A stretch of 64,000 nucleotides of DNA from Pontibacter litorisediminis (GTDB lineage: Bacteria > Bacteroidota > Bacteroidia > Cytophagales > Hymenobacteraceae), in NCBI RefSeq assembly GCF_029360645.1, contig NZ_JARDUA010000002.1, positions 62,001 through 126,000 of the forward strand. Reading direction: 5' to 3'. Made by a program: the position numbers and the translations under genes. How positions within the stretch are numbered: the stretch's first letter is position 1; each line of letters opens with the position of its first letter. The notes beneath the pieces were generated by a model. That model saw only the letters and a list, made by a program, of their open reading frames with translations, ran no database searches and had not been told where the DNA came from. Shown piece by piece: positions 1 through 9,724 of the stretch.

Positions 1-39
1 CGGTACGGCCGTCGATCGGAGAATATCAAACTTTTCCAT
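1..39 (-). CDS. leuD: 3-isopropylmalate dehydratase small subunit, N-terminal fragment
   Basis: Only the first 13 codons lie in the window. Read on the minus strand they give MEKFDILRSTAVP, which resembles the usual start of the LeuD small subunit (MEKF...APL). The ATG lies three bases after the leuC stop codon, so it is translated with leuC. LeuD supplies the swivelling domain that completes the isopropylmalate isomerase active site on LeuC. The call rests on the short N-terminus plus operon position; the rest of the gene lies beyond base 1. Confidence 0.8.
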   Translation of the reverse strand, partial: MEKFDILRSTAVP

Positions 40-42
40 GTG

Positions 43-1434
43 TTACAGGTGTAAGGTAATGTCAACAATCTTCCCTTCCACGGCTGACGCCGCTGCTACC
101 AATGGGCTGGCCAGCAGTGTTCTGGAGCCAGGCCCCTGGCGGCCCTCAAAATTTCGGTTCGAGGTAGACACGCAGTAGGCTCCCGCCGGTATCTTGTCCT
201 CATTCATAGCCAGGCAGGCACTGCAGCCTGGCTCACGCAACTCGAACCCCGCTTCTGCCAATATTCTATCCAGGCCCTCCTGCTTGGCCTGCTGCTCTAC
301 CTGCTTTGATCCGGGTACCACAATGGCTTCCACATGGCTCGCTTTTTTCTTGCCCTGCACGTAAGACGCCACCGCTCGGATGTCCTCGATACGGGAGTTG
401 GTGCAGCTGCCAATGAACACATAGTCCACCTGCTTGCCCAGTAGCGATTCGCCAGCCTGAATGCCCATGTACTGCAGCGACTTCTCAAAGCTCACCTGCT
501 CGCTCGCCTTTACCTTCACCGGAACGTTCTCATGCAGCGCGATGCCCATGCCGGGGTTGGTGCCGTAGGTGATCATCGGTGTGATGGACGGGGCGTTAAA
601 GTGATACTCTACCTCAAATTTCGCATCCTCATCCGAACAAAGCGTTTGCCAGTAAGCCAATGCTTTTTCCCACTCCTCTCCCTGTGGGGCAAAGGGGCGG
701 CCTTTCAGGTAGGCAAAAGTGGTTTCGTCCGGGGCAATCATGCCACCGCGTGCGCCCATTTCAATGCTCATGTTGCAGACGGTCATGCGCCCTTCCATAC
801 TTAAGGAGCGAATGGCGCTGCCCGCATACTCCACAAAATAGCCCGTGGCACCGCCCGTGCCCAAGGCAGCGATAATGTACAGGATCAGGTCCTTGGCGGT
901 AACGCCTGGCCGAAGGTCCCCTTCTACCGTTATCCGCATGCGCTTGGGGCGCGACAGGAGCAAGCACTGCGAGGCCATGACCTGCGCCACCTGGCTGGTG
1001 CCGATACCGAACGCAATGGCCCCGAAAGCCCCGTGCGTGGAAGTATGGCTGTCGCCGCACACCATGGTCATGCCTGGCTGCGTGATTCCCAGCTCTGGCC
1101 CTATAACGTGCACAATACCCTGGTAAGGATGGCCCAGCCCGTACAGCTCCACGCCATGCTTGGTACAGTTCTCCGTCAGCTTGTCTACCTGCGAGCGCGA
1201 CAAGGGCTCCTCGATAGGCAGGTGCTGGTTCTTGGTGGGCACGTTGTGGTCGGCCGTGGCCAGAATCTGTCCTCTGCGGAACAGGGGCAGGTTTCGCTTT
1301 TCAAGCTCCTCGAACGCCTGCGGACTCGTTACCTCGTGTATCAGGTGTTTGTCGATGTAGAAGACATCCTGCCCTCCATCGATGGAACGCACCACGTGCG
1401 CATCCCATATCTTGTCAAATAATGTCTTTCCCAT
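43..1434 (-). CDS. leuC: 3-isopropylmalate dehydratase large subunit
   Basis: Isomerises 2-isopropylmalate to 3-isopropylmalate in leucine synthesis using a [4Fe-4S] cluster. The 463-residue product is the normal length of the aconitase-type large subunit. Cluster ligands are visible: a cysteine in the [13 protein letters not shown] motif and the CxxC of GCSACLAMN near the C-terminus. The substrate-site HST motif occurs as [14 protein letters not shown] chose the ATG at 1434 ([10 protein letters not shown]), which is the conserved start of the family. An in-frame ATG 14 codons upstream would overlap leuA and adds no conserved sequence. Only one base separates the leuA stop from this start, so the two are translationally coupled. 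leuD follows after three bases. Confidence 0.97.
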   Translation of the reverse strand: MGKTLFDKIWDAHVVRSIDGGQDVFYIDKHLIHEVTSPQAFEELEKRNLPLFRRGQILATADHNVPTKNQHLPIEEPLSRSQVDKLTENCTKHGVELYGLGHPYQGIVHVIGPELGITQPGMTMVCGDSHTSTHGAFGAIAFGIGTSQVAQVMASQCLLLSRPKRMRITVEGDLRPGVTAKDLILYIIAALGTGGATGYFVEYAGSAIRSLSMEGRMTVCNMSIEMGARGGMIAPDETTFAYLKGRPFAPQGEEWEKALAYWQTLCSDEDAKFEVEYHFNAPSITPMITYGTNPGMGIALHENVPVKVKASEQVSFEKSLQYMGIQAGESLLGKQVDYVFIGSCTNSRIEDIRAVASYVQGKKKASHVEAIVVPGSKQVEQQAKQEGLDRILAEAGFELREPGCSACLAMNEDKIPAGAYCVSTSNRNFEGRQGPGSRTLLASPLVAAASAVEGKIVDITLHL

Positions 1435-1435
1435 G

Positions 1436-2602
1436 TTATCCGGCCGTAATAAGGTTCTGCTTCTCCACCAACACATGCAAGTCTGTATCGCATACTTCCT
1501 TCTTCTCGTCTGCTACCTTCAGAAAAACGCCATAAGCCTTATCCAGTATCTCCTTATCGAAGTTGTAGCCCAGCTTTTGCAGACGGTAAGCCAGCGCAGC
1601 GCGCCCGGAGCGGGCCGTAAGCACAATGGAAGAACTATCCACGCCCACATCCTGCGGGTTAATGATCTCATAGGTTTCCCGGTGCTTGATCACCCCATCC
1701 TGATGGATGCCACTGGAGTGCGAGAAGGCGTTGGCCCCCACGATGGCCTTGTTCGGCTGGACTGGCATGCGCATCATGTGCGACACAAGCACAGAGGTCT
1801 CGGTGAGCAGCTTGCTGTTGACGCCAGTGGTCAGGTTCAGGTCTGGGTGCTGGCGCAGGATCATTACCACCTCCTCCAGGGCAGTGTTTCCGGCCCGCTC
1901 TCCTACGCCGTTTATGGTGCACTCAATCTGGCGGGCACCATTCATCACACCGGCGATAGAGTTTGCCGTGGCCATACCCAGGTCATTATGGCAATGGGTA
2001 GAGAGGCATACCTGCTCTATCCCCTTCACGTTCTCATACAGGTACTTGATCTTTTTGCCATACTCCTCGGGCAGGCAATAGCCGGTGGTGTCGGGGATGT
2101 TCAGTACCGTAGCGCCCGCTTTTACTGCCGCCTCACAGACCCTGGCCAGAAACTCTACATCAGTTCTGCCGGCGTCCTCGGCATAGAACTCCACATCCTC
2201 CACAAAACTCTTGGCCAGCTTCACTGCCGCTACGGCACGGGCGATCACCTCCTCGCGGGTGGTGCGCAATTTATACTTTACATGCAGGTCTGACGTGCCG
2301 ATGCCAGTGTGGATCCGGGGGCGCACAGCCCCCCCCAGTGCCTCAGCCGCCGTGCGTATGTCATTCTCCACGGCTCTGGACAGGCCACAGACGGTAGCCT
2401 CTTTCGTTTGGCGGGCAATCGCTCTTACTGCCTCAAAGTCTCCGGGGCTGGAAATGGGGAATCCGGCTTCAATCACGTCAACGCCTAACAGCTCCAGCTG
2501 TCTTGCAATCACAAGCTTCTCGTTTGTGTTCAGTTTGCAGCCTGGTACCTGCTCTCCGTCCCGCAAGGTGGTATCAAATATTTGTATTTTCTCTGCTGAC
2601 AT
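1436..2602 (-). CDS. leuA: 2-isopropylmalate synthase, short form without regulatory domain
   Basis: Condenses acetyl-CoA with 2-oxoisovalerate, the first committed step of leucine synthesis. The HMGL-like TIM barrel is complete: LRDGEQ motif at residues 13-18 and the metal-binding HxH of STHCHNDLG at 203-205. A GIHQDG motif follows near residue 295. The protein is 388 residues, against about 500 or more for LeuA with the C-terminal allosteric (LeuA dimer) domain, so there is no room for that domain. Feedback inhibition by leucine therefore probably differs from the E. coli enzyme (inference). Homocitrate or citramalate synthase are alternatives of the same fold, but the linked leuC and leuD favour LeuA. 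The start has AAAGG directly before the ATG. Confidence 0.94.
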   Translation of the reverse strand: MSAEKIQIFDTTLRDGEQVPGCKLNTNEKLVIARQLELLGVDVIEAGFPISSPGDFEAVRAIARQTKEATVCGLSRAVENDIRTAAEALGGAVRPRIHTGIGTSDLHVKYKLRTTREEVIARAVAAVKLAKSFVEDVEFYAEDAGRTDVEFLARVCEAAVKAGATVLNIPDTTGYCLPEEYGKKIKYLYENVKGIEQVCLSTHCHNDLGMATANSIAGVMNGARQIECTINGVGERAGNTALEEVVMILRQHPDLNLTTGVNSKLLTETSVLVSHMMRMPVQPNKAIVGANAFSHSSGIHQDGVIKHRETYEIINPQDVGVDSSSIVLTARSGRAALAYRLQKLGYNFDKEILDKAYGVFLKVADEKKEVCDTDLHVLVEKQNLITAG

Positions 2603-2747
2603 CCTTTATTTGGTCTTTAACAGTTACGGTACTGATTTAAATCTCCTGTATATTCAGCAGCAAGGGAAACAAAATTTAACACGGTGCTACCATTTCCAAT
2701 GGTTAACCACAAAGTGTTAAATCTTTATACATCAAACAGTTACAACT

Positions 2748-2755
2748 TACCTTTA
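2748..2755 (+). promoter_or_regulatory. possible -7 box giving a leaderless mRNA
   Basis: TACCTTTA fits the Bacteroidota -7 consensus TAnnTTTG with one mismatch and ends four bases before the ATG at 2760. A TTTA at 2724-2727 lies 20 bases upstream as a possible -33 element. If used, transcription would start at or next to the start codon. Confidence 0.35.
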
Positions 2756-2759
2756 TACC

Positions 2760-4304
2760 ATGGCTAATCCTAGCTCCGATCCCGTTTTCCAGTTGGTGAA
2801 GTCACTGACACGCTCTGAGAAGAGGCATTTTCGCCTGTACACCAAAAGACAGGGAACAAACGAGGGGCTAAAGTTTCTGCAGCTTTTTGACGTGCTCGAC
2901 AACCTGCATGACTATGAGGAGGAAAAGATCATCGAGCAGGTGCCAAACCTGAAAAAACCGCAACTGCCCAACCTAAAGGCCAACCTGTACAAGCAGCTCC
3001 TCTCCAGCCTGCGGCTGTTCCATGCCAACCAGAACCAGGACATACAGCTGCTCGAGCAGCTGAGTTATGCGCGGGTGCTTTACAACAAGGGGCTGTACCG
3101 GCAGTGCCTGAAGCTGCTGGACAAGGTAAAGGCCGCTGCCCGGCAGGCGGAGCTGCAGCACATTGCCCTCACAGCCATAGATTTTGAGAAGCAGATCGAG
3201 TCGCAGTACATTACCCGTAGCCTGAGCGGCCGGGCCGACTCCCTTTCCGAGGAGGCGACGGACCTGGCCTTGCATGTATCGCAGGCCCACGAACTGTCCA
3301 ACCTGTCGCTGCGGCTGTACGGGGTATACATTCAGGCGGGCCACGCCAAAACCCAGGAAGACTTCGAACAGTTTAAGGCTTTCTTTCAGGAGAACCTGCC
3401 CGCCATCGATCTACGGGGGGCAAGCTTTATGGAGAAGCTATACTTTTACCAGGCGCATGTCTGGTACTATTACCTGGTGCAGGACTTTAAAGCCTGTTAC
3501 CGTTACGCGCAAAAGTGGGTGGACCTTTTTGAGGCCCAACCGGAGATGAAGAGCGTTCAGCCGTCCCTCTACATCAAGGGGCTTCATAACCTGCTGGCGG
3601 CCCTGTTTAACCTGCAGTACTACTCGCGCTTCGAGCAGGTGTTGCAAGACCTGGAGCAGTTTGCCGATGACGAGTCCTTGCGCCACACCCCTAACACCGA
3701 GGTACTGCTGTTTCTTTACAGCACGACCAACCGCATCAACGCCTACTTTATGCGCGGCGATTTTGAAGGGGGCGTCAGCTGGGTGCCAAGCCTGCTCAAG
3801 AAGCTCCGCCAGCACCAGATGCAGCTGGACCCGCACCGCCGCCTTATCTTTTACTTTAAGATAGCCAGTTTATACTTTGGCAGCGGTGATAACCAAACGG
3901 CCATCAGGTACCTTAACAAGATCATCAACTACCAGGACACCAACCTGCGCGAAGACATCCAGTGCTTTGCCCGCATTCTGCGGCTGATCGCCTACTATGA
4001 GGCCGGCGACGACTATGAGCTGGAGCTGCAGATTCGCTCGGTATACCGTTTCCTGGGGAAGATGAACGATCAGAACGCGATGCAGGTGGAGATTTTCCGC
4101 TTCCTGCGCCGGCTCGGGAATGTGCCTCCACACGAGGTGAAGCAGGCATTTGCCGACCTGAAGGAGAAGCTCACGGCCATAGCGGAGAATCCGTTCCAGC
4201 GCCGCCCTTTCCTGTACCTGGACATCATATCGTGGCTGGAGAGCAAGATAGAAAGTATACCGGTGCAAGAGGTGATCAGGCGGAAGTTCAGGCAGCTGAA
4301 GTGA
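2760..4304 (+). CDS. hypothetical all-helical repeat protein
   Basis: A 514-residue soluble protein without signal peptide or membrane segment. The sequence is almost wholly amphipathic helix, with TPR-like pairs such as YARVLYNKGLYRQCLKLLDK (residues about 103-122) and IASLYFGSGDNQTAIRYLNK (about 371-390). The fold is inferred to be a TPR-type solenoid, which usually serves as a protein-binding scaffold. I recognise the type as a protein common in Cytophagales but know no assigned function. It is transcribed divergently from leuA, and the next gene downstream runs in the opposite direction, so it stands alone. There is no Shine-Dalgarno sequence before the ATG; a promoter box lies so close that the mRNA may be leaderless. 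Confidence 0.85.
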   Translation: MANPSSDPVFQLVKSLTRSEKRHFRLYTKRQGTNEGLKFLQLFDVLDNLHDYEEEKIIEQVPNLKKPQLPNLKANLYKQLLSSLRLFHANQNQDIQLLEQLSYARVLYNKGLYRQCLKLLDKVKAAARQAELQHIALTAIDFEKQIESQYITRSLSGRADSLSEEATDLALHVSQAHELSNLSLRLYGVYIQAGHAKTQEDFEQFKAFFQENLPAIDLRGASFMEKLYFYQAHVWYYYLVQDFKACYRYAQKWVDLFEAQPEMKSVQPSLYIKGLHNLLAALFNLQYYSRFEQVLQDLEQFADDESLRHTPNTEVLLFLYSTTNRINAYFMRGDFEGGVSWVPSLLKKLRQHQMQLDPHRRLIFYFKIASLYFGSGDNQTAIRYLNKIINYQDTNLREDIQCFARILRLIAYYEAGDDYELELQIRSVYRFLGKMNDQNAMQVEIFRFLRRLGNVPPHEVKQAFADLKEKLTAIAENPFQRRPFLYLDIISWLESKIESIPVQEVIRRKFRQLK

Positions 4305-4448
4305 TGGCGGCTCAGACGTAGTGTCGATCACGGCTGCAGGTGATGAGGGAGAAACGCTTCTTTTCGGAGAAGCTAAGCCGACAGCATCCACCGTTGCTGT
4401 TCGGTTACGACACCTGCCAGGCAGTACAGGTATAGCCTCTGGCTCCCG

Positions 4449-4616
4449 TCAGTTTAGGATGTAGGTACCCACTGTGGTGGCCAAAACTATGGCGATGTAC
4501 AGGATCAGAAACCATCGAAACAGTTTCTTTCGCCCGATCTTGTGCTTTAGCCAGGGATAGAACAGGAAGTATAGAAAACCCGCTAGGGCGAACACCGCCA
4601 CCAGTGCCTTTAGCAT
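4449..4616 (-). CDS. small two-helix membrane protein
   Basis: A 55-residue protein with two hydrophobic segments: LKALVAVFALAGFLYFLFYP near the N-terminus and FLILYIAIVLATTVGTYIL near the C-terminus. A basic loop (KHKIGRKKLFR) lies between them, so both ends probably face out of the cytoplasm or the pair forms a hairpin. I chose the ATG at 4616 because AAGGA lies just upstream. An in-frame ATG 14 codons earlier gives a polar extension with no ribosome site. No family is recognised and there is no clear partner; the neighbouring ABC-F gene lies upstream on the same strand. Short length keeps confidence moderate. Confidence 0.6.
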   Translation of the reverse strand: MLKALVAVFALAGFLYFLFYPWLKHKIGRKKLFRWFLILYIAIVLATTVGTYILN

Positions 4617-4757
4617 ATCCTTGTTAGGTAAGAGCGGGGCGATGCCCTCGTGCCGCATCGCCCCGCCTGTTTTATACTTTGCCCTTCCCTGCCTCCGAGG
4701 CTGTTAGCGGAAAGAAGTTATACTTTGTTTGCGCGGATGTAAGACGAGGAACGGCAC

Positions 4758-6401
4758 TTACTTGGCGGTGCTTCGCTCAATCTCGCGCAGGTTCTCCAGC
4801 TTCTTGTTGCGCAGGAAGCCGTTGATGTCCTCAAAATGCTCCCGCACGCGCTTGTTGCCGAACTCAAACACCTTGGAGGCCAGTCCATCCAGAAAGTCCC
4901 TGTCGTGAGACACAAGTATGATCGTGCCGTCGAAAGCTTTCAGGGCGTCTTTCAGGATGCCTTTTGTTTTGATGTCGAGGTGGTTTGTCGGTTCGTCCAG
5001 GATCAGCAGGTTCACTGGCTGCAGCAGCAGCTTGATCATGGCCAGTCGTGTCTTCTCGCCACCCGACAGCACCTTCACTTTCTTCTCTATGGCATCGCCG
5101 CTGAACATGAAGGCACCCAGCAGGTCCTTTACCTTGGTGCGCACATCGCCCACGGCAATTTCGTCGATAGTCTGGAAGATGGTAAGGCTCTCATCCAGCA
5201 GGGAGGCCTGGTTCTGGGCAAAGTAGCCGATCATGCTGTTATGGCCCAGCTGCAGCTTACCGTCAAAATCAATCTCGCCCATAATGGCTTTCACCAGCGT
5301 GGATTTACCCTCGCCGTTCTTGCCCACAAAAGCCACTTTCTCGCCCCGGTTTATCGTCAGGGAAGCATCCTTGAAAACAGTATAGTCGCCATACTTCTTG
5401 GTGAGCCCCTCCACTATAACCGGGTAGTTGCCCGAGCGTGGCGCCGGCGGAAACTTGATGTTAAGGGCCGAGGTATCTACCTCATCCACCTCGATGATCT
5501 CCATCTTCTCCAGCATCTTCACCCGCGACTGCACCTGCAGTGTTTTGGAGTAGGTGCCTTTGAAGCGCTCAATAAAGGCGGTGATCTCGGCTATTTCCTT
5601 CTGCTGGTCGTCGTACTGCTTTTGCTGCTGCTCGCGGCGCTCCTGGCGCAGCTGCAGGTATTGGCTGTAGTTTACCTTATAGTCGTAGATGCGGCCCATG
5701 GTCACCTCAATGGTGCGGTTGGTGATGTTGTCCACGAAAGCCTTGTCGTGGGAAATCACCATCACAGCCTTGGCGTTGTTCACCAAAAACTCCTCCAGCC
5801 ACTGAATGGACTCAATATCGAGGTGGTTGGTGGGCTCGTCGAGCAGGATGAGGTCGGGCTGCTGCAGCAGGATCTTGGCCAGCTCGATGCGCATGCGCCA
5901 GCCGCCGCTAAACTCTTTGGTCGGGCGAGCAAAGTCTTCGCGCGTAAAGCCCAGGCCCTTCAGGGTTTTCTCTACCTCCGCGTCATAGTTGATCTCCTCC
6001 ACCGAGTAGTACTTCTCGCTCAGCTCCGATACCTGCTCTATGATGGCGTAGTATTCATCCGACTCATAGTCGGTACGCGTCTCCAGCTCCGAGTTCAGGA
6101 ACTCCATCTGCTTCTTCATCTCCAGTACCTTGGCAAAGGCCTTGGAGGCTTCCTCAAACACCGTGCAGTCGTCGTCGGTAAGCAGGTGCTGCGGCAGGTA
6201 GGCGATCACGGCATCCTTCGGCGCCGACACCTTTCCCCGCGTAGGCTTGTTCACTCCGGCAATCACCTTTAACAGGGTGGACTTGCCAGCGCCATTCTTG
6301 CCCATAAGGGCTATCCGGTCGTTCTCGTTGATGTTAAAGGTAACGTTACTAAAAAGGGCTGCCCCGTTAAACTCAACTGCAACCGCGTCTACTGAAATCA
6401 T
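4758..6401 (-). CDS. ABC-F family ATPase (ribosome-associated type)
   Basis: A soluble 547-residue protein with two ABC ATPase domains and no membrane segment, the mark of ABC-F proteins that act on the ribosomal E site. Domain 1 has Walker A GKNGAGKS, signature FSGGWRMR and Walker B LILLDEPTNHLD. Domain 2 has GKNGEGKS, LSGGEKTR and LLILDEPTNHLD. A charged helical linker with ERREQQQKQYDDQQKEI lies between them. The start at 6401 (MISVDAV) places the first strand of the ABC fold at the N-terminus; the in-frame ATG ten codons upstream adds non-conserved residues. It resembles the YkpA/YbiT/Uup group in general form. Whether it is a housekeeping translation factor or an antibiotic-resistance ABC-F cannot be told from sequence alone. 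Confidence 0.93.
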   Translation of the reverse strand: MISVDAVAVEFNGAALFSNVTFNINENDRIALMGKNGAGKSTLLKVIAGVNKPTRGKVSAPKDAVIAYLPQHLLTDDDCTVFEEASKAFAKVLEMKKQMEFLNSELETRTDYESDEYYAIIEQVSELSEKYYSVEEINYDAEVEKTLKGLGFTREDFARPTKEFSGGWRMRIELAKILLQQPDLILLDEPTNHLDIESIQWLEEFLVNNAKAVMVISHDKAFVDNITNRTIEVTMGRIYDYKVNYSQYLQLRQERREQQQKQYDDQQKEIAEITAFIERFKGTYSKTLQVQSRVKMLEKMEIIEVDEVDTSALNIKFPPAPRSGNYPVIVEGLTKKYGDYTVFKDASLTINRGEKVAFVGKNGEGKSTLVKAIMGEIDFDGKLQLGHNSMIGYFAQNQASLLDESLTIFQTIDEIAVGDVRTKVKDLLGAFMFSGDAIEKKVKVLSGGEKTRLAMIKLLLQPVNLLILDEPTNHLDIKTKGILKDALKAFDGTIILVSHDRDFLDGLASKVFEFGNKRVREHFEDINGFLRNKKLENLREIERSTAK

Positions 6402-6512
6402 AGGTATTGTTTTAAGGCTGCAAAGATACAAGATAATTCTGCGTATGCCTCAGAACATTACCATGAAGTACAGCCCCTTTATACTTGCAAAAAACACTTC
6501 CAGCCTTCAGCC

Positions 6513-7895
6513 CTATTGGTTCTGCATGAGGTGCCGCATCCAAGCGTCTATCATTTCCACCAGTTCCGGGTTAAAGTTATCGCGGGCGTAGGCCTCATAC
6601 GCGTCGCTTTGCCGCAGGCGCATCAGGTCCTGCTTTGAGCCTACTTTAATAAAGCCGTGGTCGGTCTCCGGCAGAAACTTGTAGGTGGCTGTGCCGGGGC
6701 GCATCGCGTTGATCGCATTTACCAGCAACTCCGAGTTGTGCGGGCTGATAGACGGAAGGTCTGCCCCGCCATAGATAATCAGCACATTGGTGTTGGCATC
6801 GCGCCATGCTTTATGATAGGGCACCTCCTGTATGCCTTGCATAAAGGTGTAGTGGCGTGTAAATAAATGCCCCTTGCCATCATACTCAAAGCTCTGTTCC
6901 AGATGTTGTTTATACTTTGGATTCTGAGCCAGCTCCTCAGGCGACTTTTTCTCGACCAAAAGCTCGTAGGTCAGCGGCCCCAGCACCCGCATGTCCTCAT
7001 CAATCCTTACCGGGTCCAGCCCCATTTCAGCGCGCTGCTCCCGAAAAACATCCAGCATGTACTCATACCAGGGCTTACCAGCCACCCCGTAGCCGATGAT
7101 GCCTTTTACCTTTGTATCCCCGGCGATAACGGGCGCCGTGTTGGCCCCAAGCGAGTGGCCGAACAAGAACACGTTGCCTGTGTCCACAAAATCATAGGAA
7201 GTAAGCTTTTTAAGACCCGCCGAGAAAGCGGCCAGCTCTTCGGCGTAGGCGACTTCGGAGCAGGGGGCGCTGCCCTGGCTATCGCCGGAGCCAGGTTTGT
7301 CCATCTTAAAAACCGCGTAGCCTTTGGCCACCAGCCCATCCATCAGCCGGCGCTGCGGGTCGTGGGGCGGTAGGTTATCAATGGAGCTGCAGCCATAGCC
7401 CTGCAGAAAAAAGACTGCCGGAAACCTGCCTTTCCCTTTAGGCTTTTTCATGATGAGGCGGGCGTAGCCATGGTCTGTCTTCACTTCGTCATACAGCACC
7501 TCCGCCGCAGCATCCTCCTCGCGCGGCATTTCCTTTACTTTTCCCTTCAAGGTCAGGCGCTTTTTATTCCGGATAATGCCCACGGTAACCGGCTCGCCAG
7601 TGGTAAAAGCCCGCGCCTTGGCTACCACATCGTTCGCTGATTTGACAGCCTCCTTGTTAATGCTGACGATGACGTCATTTGGTTGGAGCTTAAGCGCTGC
7701 CGCCGTGCTATTGGGAATCACCGCCATCACCATTCCTCCTTCTTCATTTGCAAGGCCATAAACCACCACCAGTGAATCAGCCACCGGGGCGATCTGCACC
7801 CCCAGGAAAGGGCGGCGTTTCAGGTGTTGCGCCTGCGCCGGAAGTGACAGGCACCAGGCAAGTGCCGCCATGGCCAGAAGTATACTTTTTTTCAT
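6513..7895 (-). CDS. secreted PDZ-domain alpha/beta hydrolase
   Basis: A 460-residue exported protein. Residues 1-22 form a Sec signal peptide ending PAQAQ. Residues about 30-118 form a PDZ domain (LGVQIAP, GMVMAVIPNSTAAALKL, NDVIVSINKEAV). The rest is an alpha/beta hydrolase: oxyanion region FLQGYGCSS, nucleophile elbow GHSLG with Ser248, an acidic residue in GGADLPSIS and the final His in ETDHGF. The catalytic triad is therefore complete. Likely substrates are esters or peptides outside the inner membrane; the exact one is unknown. A PDZ module ahead of an S9/acyl-hydrolase-like domain is uncommon and suggests docking to C-termini. It is a single gene, with the ABC-F gene downstream on the same strand about 110 bases away. 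Confidence 0.85.
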   Translation of the reverse strand: MKKSILLAMAALAWCLSLPAQAQHLKRRPFLGVQIAPVADSLVVVYGLANEEGGMVMAVIPNSTAAALKLQPNDVIVSINKEAVKSANDVVAKARAFTTGEPVTVGIIRNKKRLTLKGKVKEMPREEDAAAEVLYDEVKTDHGYARLIMKKPKGKGRFPAVFFLQGYGCSSIDNLPPHDPQRRLMDGLVAKGYAVFKMDKPGSGDSQGSAPCSEVAYAEELAAFSAGLKKLTSYDFVDTGNVFLFGHSLGANTAPVIAGDTKVKGIIGYGVAGKPWYEYMLDVFREQRAEMGLDPVRIDEDMRVLGPLTYELLVEKKSPEELAQNPKYKQHLEQSFEYDGKGHLFTRHYTFMQGIQEVPYHKAWRDANTNVLIIYGGADLPSISPHNSELLVNAINAMRPGTATYKFLPETDHGFIKVGSKQDLMRLRQSDAYEAYARDNFNPELVEMIDAWMRHLMQNQ

Positions 7896-8261
7896 AGTTG
7901 TATATGTGTTAGAGCTTTGTAAAGATAATTCTAAATTCTTCTTCTGCTAGCAACTCAGAGGTTCCGAAAACCGCTATTTCCCTTGCCGCCAGATGCTAGG
8001 AAACCATACTCCTGCCACGACATCAGAACCGCAGGCACAGTAACAGCACCGGGTGCGTGCAGAAGCCTGCCAGTCCTGTTACAAAACACCAGTAGCTTCT
8101 CCCGCACCGGCCCACTTTACCTCCTGAAAATGGCTCTGTTGGATGAGCTACAACGGCACTACAGACATAAACTAATTTTTACCAATATTATTTTGTACTA
8201 TACTTTTAAATAATCGTATAGCACTATGTTTTAACTTCTGAAACCTTAACCAACTGTCTCT
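7896..8261. other. intergenic region between divergent genes
   Basis: The 366 bases lie between the hydrolase (minus) and the M16 peptidase (plus), so both promoters should be here. Short open frames are present but lack family resemblance or protein-like composition. An AT-rich patch at 8170-8235 includes TATACTTTTA at 8199-8208 and is the likely promoter area for the peptidase pair. Nothing else is recognisable. Confidence 0.5.
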
Positions 8262-9719
8262 ATGCAAATTAAACCTAGACAATTTCGCCTGCCCAAGTAT
8301 AGGCTATTGCCTGTAGCCGTAGGCATGGCACTGGCGATGGCCTCCTGTAGCCAGAAAACGACGGCTCCCACCTCCGATACTACAGCGGCCACGCAGACGG
8401 CCGAGGCGGTTGAGCCCGCTGCTACCACTGGCTTTGAGGTGCCGGTAGACTACTATAAGCTGGACAATGGCCTGAAAGTAGTGCTCTCGCCCAATAAGAC
8501 GGCCCCTGTCGTGACCGTGGCCGTGTACTACAACATCGGTTTCCGGATAGAGCCTAAAGACCGCACGGGCTTCGCACACCTGTTCGAGCACATGATGTTC
8601 CAGGGTTCGGACAACCTGGGCAAAATGGAGTTTATACAGCTGGTGCAGAAGAACGGTGGCATCCTGAACGGAAGTACCCGCTTCGACTTTACCAACTACT
8701 TCGAGATAGTGCCGGCGCACAAGCTGGAGACCATGCTTTGGGCAGAGGCTGACCGCATGAAAGGCCTGAACATCACGCAAGAAAACCTGACCAACCAGCA
8801 GGGCGTGGTAAAGAACGAGGTGAAGGTGAACGTGCTAAACCAGCCGTACGGCGGCTTCCCGTGGCTGGACATGCCCCAGTATGCCAACAAGAACTGGTAC
8901 AACGCCCACAACTTCTACGGCGACCTGAAGGACCTTGACGCAGCGAGCCTGGAGGATGTGCAGTCCTTCTTTAAAACGTATTATTCCCCTAACAATGCCG
9001 CACTGGTGATAGTAGGCGACTTTGAGCCGCAACAGGCCAGGCAGTGGGTGCAGCAGTACTTTGGCGGCATCCCATCCTCCACCCTGCCTGAGCCGGTAAA
9101 CCTGAGCGAGCCGCGCCAGGAGAAAGAGCAGCACTTTACCAAAGACGACAAACTGGCTAACAAACCTGCTATTGCCTTTGCCTACCACATGCCGGAGCGT
9201 AACACCCCTGAGTACTACGCCATGGGCCTGCTGGACCAGATTCTGTTGCAGGGCGATGATAGCCGCCTACACCAGGCATTGGTGCAAGATAAAGGGTACA
9301 CCGGCTCTGTAAGTGGAGGCATCAACGCCTACCTGGGCAATATGTACAACTACAACGGGCCCATGCTCTGGATGGGCAATCTGGTTTATGATAAGAACGT
9401 AGCCTCTGACTCCATCATCCAGGTGCTGGACCAGGAAATCGCCCAACTGCAGCAGGAAGGCATCAGCCAGGAGCAGCTAGACTTGGCCATGGTAAAAATA
9501 CGCTCCTCGCTCTACGACCAGGTAAGTCAACTCTATGGCTTCGGAAAAGCCGACCTGCTGGCCAGCTTCGCCCTGTTCGACGACAACCCCGCCCGCATCA
9601 ACGAGTTGGAGTCGGAGTTCCGGAAGGTAACGCCGGAGCTGATTCAGCAAACCATTAAGGAATACCTGCGGCCAACCAACCGCACTGTTTTAGTTATCAA
9701 CCCACAGGCACAGATATAA
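8262..9719 (+). CDS. M16 family zinc peptidase, active subunit, lipoprotein
   Basis: A 485-residue insulinase-type peptidase. The N-terminus is a lipoprotein signal with a basic start, a hydrophobic run and lipobox AMASC (Cys29), so it is anchored in an envelope membrane facing the periplasm or surface. The inverted zinc motif HxxEH is intact as HLFEH (residues 106-110), and the conserved KNEVK of the third ligand region follows about 75 residues later. A glycine-rich middle and a second M16 domain with LEDVQSFFKTYYSPNNAAL make up the rest. The next gene begins five bases after the stop and encodes a second M16 protein without the zinc motif. Such active/inactive pairs form heterodimers like the mitochondrial processing peptidase. 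The role is probably breakdown of exported peptides. Confidence 0.93.
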   Translation: MQIKPRQFRLPKYRLLPVAVGMALAMASCSQKTTAPTSDTTAATQTAEAVEPAATTGFEVPVDYYKLDNGLKVVLSPNKTAPVVTVAVYYNIGFRIEPKDRTGFAHLFEHMMFQGSDNLGKMEFIQLVQKNGGILNGSTRFDFTNYFEIVPAHKLETMLWAEADRMKGLNITQENLTNQQGVVKNEVKVNVLNQPYGGFPWLDMPQYANKNWYNAHNFYGDLKDLDAASLEDVQSFFKTYYSPNNAALVIVGDFEPQQARQWVQQYFGGIPSSTLPEPVNLSEPRQEKEQHFTKDDKLANKPAIAFAYHMPERNTPEYYAMGLLDQILLQGDDSRLHQALVQDKGYTGSVSGGINAYLGNMYNYNGPMLWMGNLVYDKNVASDSIIQVLDQEIAQLQQEGISQEQLDLAMVKIRSSLYDQVSQLYGFGKADLLASFALFDDNPARINELESEFRKVTPELIQQTIKEYLRPTNRTVLVINPQAQI

Positions 9720-9724
9720 GCATC

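Noticed and set aside
1435-1476. Upstream in-frame start for leuC
   Set aside because: It would overlap the end of leuA and adds no conserved residues; the family start is [10 protein letters not shown].
7983-8213. A 76-codon plus-strand frame in the gap before the M16 genes
   Set aside because: Composition is not protein-like, it lacks any recognisable domain and it occupies the likely promoter region.
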